A stretch of 64,000 bases of DNA from Lentinula raphanica (taxonomy: Eukaryota; Basidiomycota; Agaricomycetes; Agaricales; Omphalotaceae), in the NCBI GenBank assembly GCA_027919835.1, contig JANVFP010000008.1, positions 1,426,001 through 1,490,000 on the forward strand. Direction: 5' to 3'. Below, in pieces: positions 58,904 to 64,000 of the stretch (positions are counted from its first letter, which is position 1; each line of letters starts with the position of its first letter). A program made the position numbers and the translations under genes. The notes under the pieces are model-generated. The model searched no databases, had not been told where the DNA came from, and saw only the letters and a program-made list of their open reading frames with translations.

Positions 58904-61900
58904 TCATGAGGTTGTACACCTGGCGTTGTTCATCAGTACTGCAAAGTTCCGAACCTCCTTTTGCAAGAATTTCACTGACAGAGCGTATACTGGCCGGGGA
59001 AGCAGCAGCAAAAGTAGATGCGACATGATCAAAGCTCGATTTTTGACCTTCAGGCTGGTATGCAGCAAAGCCTGGCGTCGTTGAATGATGTTGAATGCAG
59101 TGAACATGAAGGAATGATGTTCCTGAAATCGTCTGTCTGAAAGACTCAAAAAATGTTTAACCTGCCTTTGGAAAGAAACTCTGACAGACCGACGGTCATT
59201 TTCAAACCCGCCAATCCCAAATGGAAACAGTGTAGGATACAGCAAAGGAAACAATACTGGATTGACAAACTCATTGGAAGGGTGTACCCCATGAGGAATC
59301 TGAACAAAGGAACCCTTATTCTGCACGTGTCGTAGGGCAGCAGCTCGGAGCTGATTAGACGACGCATTTTCTCCTACGTCGCTGACCACAACTTTGTCAA
59401 ATGTGGTAAAAGTGTCAGATGCAGTATGCGAAGACACAGAATTCGAAGAATGCACGGCCCCCTCACTGATGCTAGGATCAGGCAAGTCAGGTAAAACATA
59501 ACCAGAAGTGAGTGAATCAAGAGCACTGTTCGGTAGTATATGCTCAACATGCACGGGAAGTATGCCCTCCTGAGGAAGACTGTCAAGCACCGCGGTGTTA
59601 ATAATGATATCTTTGTATAAAGGATTATGTGCCTTCAGCCATTGCAATGCTGCGCGCACTCTATGTACACGAACGAGGAGAGGTTTTGCGTTGGACTGTA
59701 GCCAGTCCTGTGAAGGAGGTTGCGAGCCAACAAATACAACGCACATAAGAGCGGCCAAATCTTCCAAAGAGGGAGGTAGCACCTTGCAAATCCCTGTAAT
59801 CTTTTGTGGATAAATAATGATGTTCCCGCGAAGCCCTCGTTGAGAAGTTGAAGAATGAACGGAGGAGTTTTCCTCCTTCAACTGGACAATCCAGCATTTC
59901 GCACGACACTGTGCAATCATCGCTTCCTCTACTATAGATAAATCTTGGAGAACAGAAGGAACAGACCCCAAGTATAAATGATTTGCCAAAGACAACGGAG
60001 GCACACGATTGCATTTCAAACTAGAGCAACAGTTAGGACACAGGAGTAACCACGTATCATCTTCACCACGAATTTGAACACCACCAGAATCGAGTAATAC
60101 GTTAGGTCTGTTGGTCAATACAGCATTGACATCAAGTGCAGTTTGACTGTCATACCATGCACTATCCACTATGCACCCGTCCTTATTCCGACGAACATCA
60201 GGCCGTTCCAGCAAGTCTACATTGATGCTACGAACATCGACACACTCTGACTGAGATCGCAAGACAGACACGGTGCAGGCAGCACAAGTCACAGACGACA
60301 ATGTGGCGGATGATGTAGAAGACTTAAACTGTTGAAGGAGATCGTCCTTAACAGACTGAGGGACCAACTGAGGCCACACATCTGAGATGTTAGAAAGAGT
60401 GTGAGAAGCATCGGCATGAACAGACAGCTCAGATTGACGACGAACATGAATGTAACGCCGCAAACGTTGGCGGACAACCTCCAAAGAATCCTCCAAGGTG
60501 AAATCGATATTCAATGATGTTAGAGCCTCACGCAAGGGGCGAACGCGAAGTTTCTGACACATATGATCAAGCACCGTGTATTGGTCAACAACATTTGCAA
60601 CACTACAACCTGCAGGTGAAACGCACAAGCACTCAACGGCAATAATTGAACATCCAGTGCAAGGAGCGGAAAAGTCAGAACTCAGGTAGGACATACATTT
60701 GCTCTCAACAAAATGAAGTAGAACATCAGTGCGCAGGGATTGCAATGAGCCCGTGTACGGATTGAAAGCAATGCCATGATGACGTGCAATATCCTCCAGA
60801 CGAGCCCGGTCAATTCTATGAAAGGACCTGAATGTGTCAGACAAGGATAGCGACGAGGAAACAGAGACATGGAGGCCAGCCAAAAATTTTTGCAAAGTAG
60901 CTGTAAGCTTCCGACGAAAGTTGGGGGGGTTCACAACACCTTCCAACCCAATGGCCGTAACCATGACCGCAAGATTTTCAGTCGACAAAGTAGCTGAATT
61001 AGTAATAACATGCTCAAGGTAACGAGCGAAATCACTCGGCGATGGAAAACCATTGGCATATTTTAAGCAAGCACGCTCGCGCGATTTCAAGCATTGAGCA
61101 GTCAACAAATGATGCAAAATAACGGAACGACAAGTGCCTGCATCGGCACTGGAACAAGATAAAAGGCCGTGACCCAGTGCCGCATGTCTCAACGAGAGAA
61201 CATCGGCGACAAAAGGTGACAGATTGTCACCGGAGGCGAACCCTTTAGTGAACACATCCTCCAGTAAAGAAGGACCGGTCCAACACAGCCGACCAACCGC
61301 GGTAGAAACACCGGAAAAGATGCTGTGAAGGACATTAGAAGGAATCCAGTAAATAACACACAACCACGAACGTCGGTCCTCCAACAGATTCCACACCAAG
61401 ATCAATATTAGAACCCAAAGACGAACAAGCCCTAGAACGGTACATCTCAAACTTCAGCCAAGGACCAAAAAAAAAGAGAGGAAACGCACCCATTAGTGAT
61501 GTCGTGAGCAAGTCGATGGAGAGACTCCTGCCCCAAACCAGACCTAAAATAGCAGCGTAAAAAATTAAGCCAAACCACAAAAAAAAACCAAAGAGGAAGC
61601 AAACGAACGAAGAATGAACATCCGATGCATTTGAGGCAGAAACGGAACCAACACCGGTGCCACAGCAGTCAGAGGCAGACGACAGGGAATGAGGAAGTGC
61701 TGAGGATGAAGGCACGACGGTATCCGGGCAAACTTTATAGCAAAATGGTGAACCGAAGAGGATATCGATGTTGGGAGGCAGAAAGTTTGTCAAACGAAAG
61801 TCGACAGCAGTAGAGAAAGAAGAACCATTTTGTTGTTGAACAATAACGGTCAGAGAAACAGAGGGGCTATCCAAAGCAATATCAGGAAAAGATAGAGCTA

Positions 61901-61982
61901 ACGAACGAGACAGCAGTGATGTGACCAGGCGTGAATCACAAAGGTACCGAACAGGTTTATCGGGGGCGATGAAAACGTCCAT
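58904..61982 (-). pseudogene. Helitron N-terminal segments, frame-broken
   Basis: The 61335-61982 segment begins MDVFIAPDKPVRYLCDSRLV and has FRLTNFLPPNIDILFGSPF; the next (58904-61450) has 848 codons with cysteine pairs (CAACTVS, CPNCCSSLKC) that may bind zinc, the DUF6570-like stretch (IIYPQKITGICKVLPPSLED, LAALMCVVFVGSQPPSQDW) and VNPVLFPLLYPTLFPFGIGG. Near its end the family sequence leaves this frame at about 59040 and continues in other frames (VYNLMRELNVVNAHVPGSAA in one, GLPSFYLTIN in the next), so at least two shifts lie between 58810 and 59050. T-rich runs at 61470-61580 on the minus strand make the first frame suspicious too; an intron could remove them. Confidence 0.65.
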
Positions 61983-62161
61983 GACCGTACGACTTGAACC
62001 GTAAGAAAAACCAAAAACCTTTCAAAAAATCAACGACAAAAAAGTCACGAGAACGAAACAACCGGACCGACACAGCACGGCCCGAAAAACAAAAAATGCA
62101 ACGAGCACTGGAAAGAATAAAATCCGGGGGTACAAAACCCTTACCCTAAAGGGTAGCGGGA

Positions 62162-62921
62162 ATCATACTGAAGAGTAGTACAAGATGCATATGTCTATGA
62201 TTTTCTCAACGCTCAGGGGTGGGCAATGAATACTTCGTGAAAAATACTCGTGGGTACAGGCAGATCCAGCCCTCCTAGAAAGTGAGAAATTTAAAAGGAA
62301 AGCCACAAATCATGGCAATGGCTGCATGGAGGCTATAGCCTAGTATAGTGATCATGATACTTCTACAGACCAGGGCGACAGCTTGGCGATATGACGCCCT
62401 CTGTGGCTTATGGCAAGACCTGACTATGTAGAGTATGTTATGTACGTACATACTTCGAGCACGTCAATCGTCGATGAGCAGCTTCAAGAACTTGGATAAT
62501 CTTTCGAGGATCTTAGGCTGAAAGTTGTGCCCTCGCAGCCACCTTGTACATCCAAAAAGCGAATTTTGTATACTCTTTTGGTCAGCTGGAACCGATTAAT
62601 CGCAGCACCGGCCCTCCCATTTGGCCTCTTCTCTTGTTCCCGCGTAGTTTGAGGTCCGGTGATACATTCCTCGTATCTTCGGAATATCAGCTGAGATGAA
62701 TTGTGTCATTTTGGTGCAGAAACAAGCCTGGAAACCACCCAGAATATGAAAATCACAAATTGAAGACCATATCTTCGACATGCACAATGATTCGTGCTAG
62801 TACTTACCGATGAATTCCTACTGTATTTAAGTCCCTGCGTACTAGTTCTATAATCCACTCCCCCAGTGTAAACCCTTCATCTTGGTAAACTAAGCTTCGG
62901 TGGTCGAACGATCTCTTCACA
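62162..62921. other. intergenic, upstream of the monooxygenase gene
   Basis: No gene seen in 760 bp. The last 120 bp before the ATG are pyrimidine-rich, and the sequence TATTTAAG near 62823 could be a TATA-like element. Confidence 0.35.
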
Positions 62922-64000
62922 ATGTCCGAGCCAATAAAGTCCCAGCTTTCGCCCGAGCCGGAGACATACGACGTACTCATCGTCGGAGCTGGCTTTTCTG
63001 GAGTTCACCAGTTAGTGAATTACCGTAAGCTGGGGCTCACAGCCAAGATTCTTGAAGCAGGAGGAGATCTCGCTGGAACGTGGTATTGGAATACATATCC
63101 AGGTAAGAACGTCCGTCGAAAGAGATGAAAGATAATAACTTACATGACTGCTAGGCGCGCGCGTCGACTCCCCGATGCCCATTTATCAGTTTTCCGATGC
63201 TGATATATGGAAGGACTGGACTTTCACAGAATACTATCCCGATTGGAAAGAAATCCAAGCTTACTTCGAATACGTTGATCATAAACTCTCCATCAAGCAA
63301 CACATCTCGTTCAATTCCCGCGTCGTTTCCGCTTCCTGGGACGACTCCGTCGATCGATGGACTTTGACGACTGAGGATGGTCGAAAGTTTCGAGGACAGT
63401 TCCTGAGCCTGTGCACTGGCATAGCGTCAAAGTATCATCTGCCAGAGATTCGAGGAATCGAGACGTTTCAAGGAGAGATCCATCACAGCTCCCGATGGCC
63501 AAAGGAAGACGAATACGATTTCAAGGGGAAGAAGGTCGGAGTAATAGGTACCGGAGCCACAGGTGTTCAGATAATCCAAGAACTCGCTCCTATCGCCTCT
63601 CACCTCACTGTATTCCAACGAACTCCGAACCTAGCGCTCCCGATGAAACAGCGGAAGATAAGCGTCGAAGAACAGACCAAGTTGAAGGAAGAGTGGTATC
63701 CCATCTTCTACGGCCGTCGAAACCAGACTTTTTCTGGCTTCCTTCACGACCTTGTCCCAAAATCAATCGCGCAGACGACAAAGGAAGAACGAGCGCTGAT
63801 GTTCGAGGATCTATGGGAGAAAGGAGGGTTCAATTTCTGGCTAGGAAATTACTCGGAACTATTCACGAACCAGACGTTTAACGACGAAGCCTACGCATTC
63901 TGGAGGAAGAAAGTTCTAGAGAGGATCCCGAAAGATCCATATTTGCAAGAAAAGCTCGCTCCTCTTGAACCTCCACACCCGTTCGGTGTCAAACGACCCA
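62922..64000 (+). CDS. Baeyer-Villiger-type flavin monooxygenase, 5' part
   Basis: This is an NADPH- and FAD-dependent class B monooxygenase of the cyclohexanone-monooxygenase type, which inserts oxygen next to a ketone. Exon 1 (62922-63102) has the FAD Rossmann motif YDVLIVGAGFSGVHQL and the GTWYWNTYPG segment. An intron (63103-63154) joins in frame to ARVDSPMPIYQFS. Exon 2 is open to the window end and holds the Baeyer-Villiger fingerprint FQGEIHHSSRWP (FxGxxxHxxxWP) and the NADPH motif KVGVIGTGATGVQ, then LTVFQRTPNLALP. The C-terminal part lies beyond 64000. Fungal members degrade cyclic or steroid ketones or serve secondary metabolism; the substrate is unknown. It is the first ordinary gene after the Helitron. 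Confidence 0.87.

Larger units (their letters stand above)
54628..62161 (-). mobile_element. Helitron (rolling-circle transposon), frame-broken
   Basis: A leftward-reading Helitron with all expected parts: N-terminal region, DUF6570-like domain, Helitron-like N (Rep HUH nuclease) and PIF1-type helicase. A candidate 5' terminus is at 62161, where the minus strand reads TCCCGCTACCCTTTAGGG: it begins TC as Helitrons do and holds a short inverted repeat (ACCCT/AGGGT). The 3' end was not found. The coding sequence is split into five open segments by single-base shifts, so this copy probably cannot make a full transposase. Confidence 0.8.

Overview
The window looks like nuclear DNA of a mushroom-forming basidiomycete (Agaricomycetes). 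Genes are densely packed on both strands and cut by many introns of about 47-70 bp. The gene set is fungal: Tim17, ATP synthase delta, RPF2, TRM11, an alpha-galactosidase with a fungal CBM1, and an F-box protein. There are also a Helitron and a TET/JBP-type dioxygenase, both common in Agaricomycetes. Exon boundaries were read by eye from splice sites and family resemblance; no alignment was run.

Region 1 to 26.7 kb is a conserved gene block: glutamate-cysteine ligase (3' part), ATP16, an AlkB-like oxygenase, a PH/coiled-coil protein, a GH27 alpha-galactosidase with CBM1, a short-chain dehydrogenase, a Ser/Pro-rich protein, RAD9, an F-box protein, a Bli-3-like FMN protein, TIM17, a CDCA7-type zinc-finger protein, a SWIM-finger Sws1 homologue, TRM11, and a PaiB-like protein with an apparent frameshift. 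Many neighbours are divergently transcribed from short shared promoters. Rad9 and the Sws1 homologue belong to DNA-damage and recombination pathways.

Region 26.8 to 33.3 kb holds two head-to-tail copies of a non-coding element, the longer carrying an array of hairpin-forming palindromes and trinucleotide repeats. It is followed by a roughly 2.5 kb tandem duplication of a small secreted-type protein gene. Both copies share an upstream inverted-repeat motif, one instance of which shows compensatory changes. RPF2 and an APP1-type phosphatidate phosphatase follow (33.5-37.5 kb), then a small conserved-looking gene.

Region 38.5 to 62.2 kb is a gene-poor accessory island. It contains a minisatellite, a nucleotidyltransferase-like gene with one frame break, a 2.7 kb fold-back element with arms of about 1.2 kb and a perfect 8-bp target duplication, an unrecognised multi-exon gene, diverged repeats, a TET/JBP-like 2OG-Fe(II) oxygenase gene, and a frame-broken Helitron of at least 7.4 kb. 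Ordinary genes resume at 62.9 kb with a Baeyer-Villiger-type monooxygenase that runs off the window.
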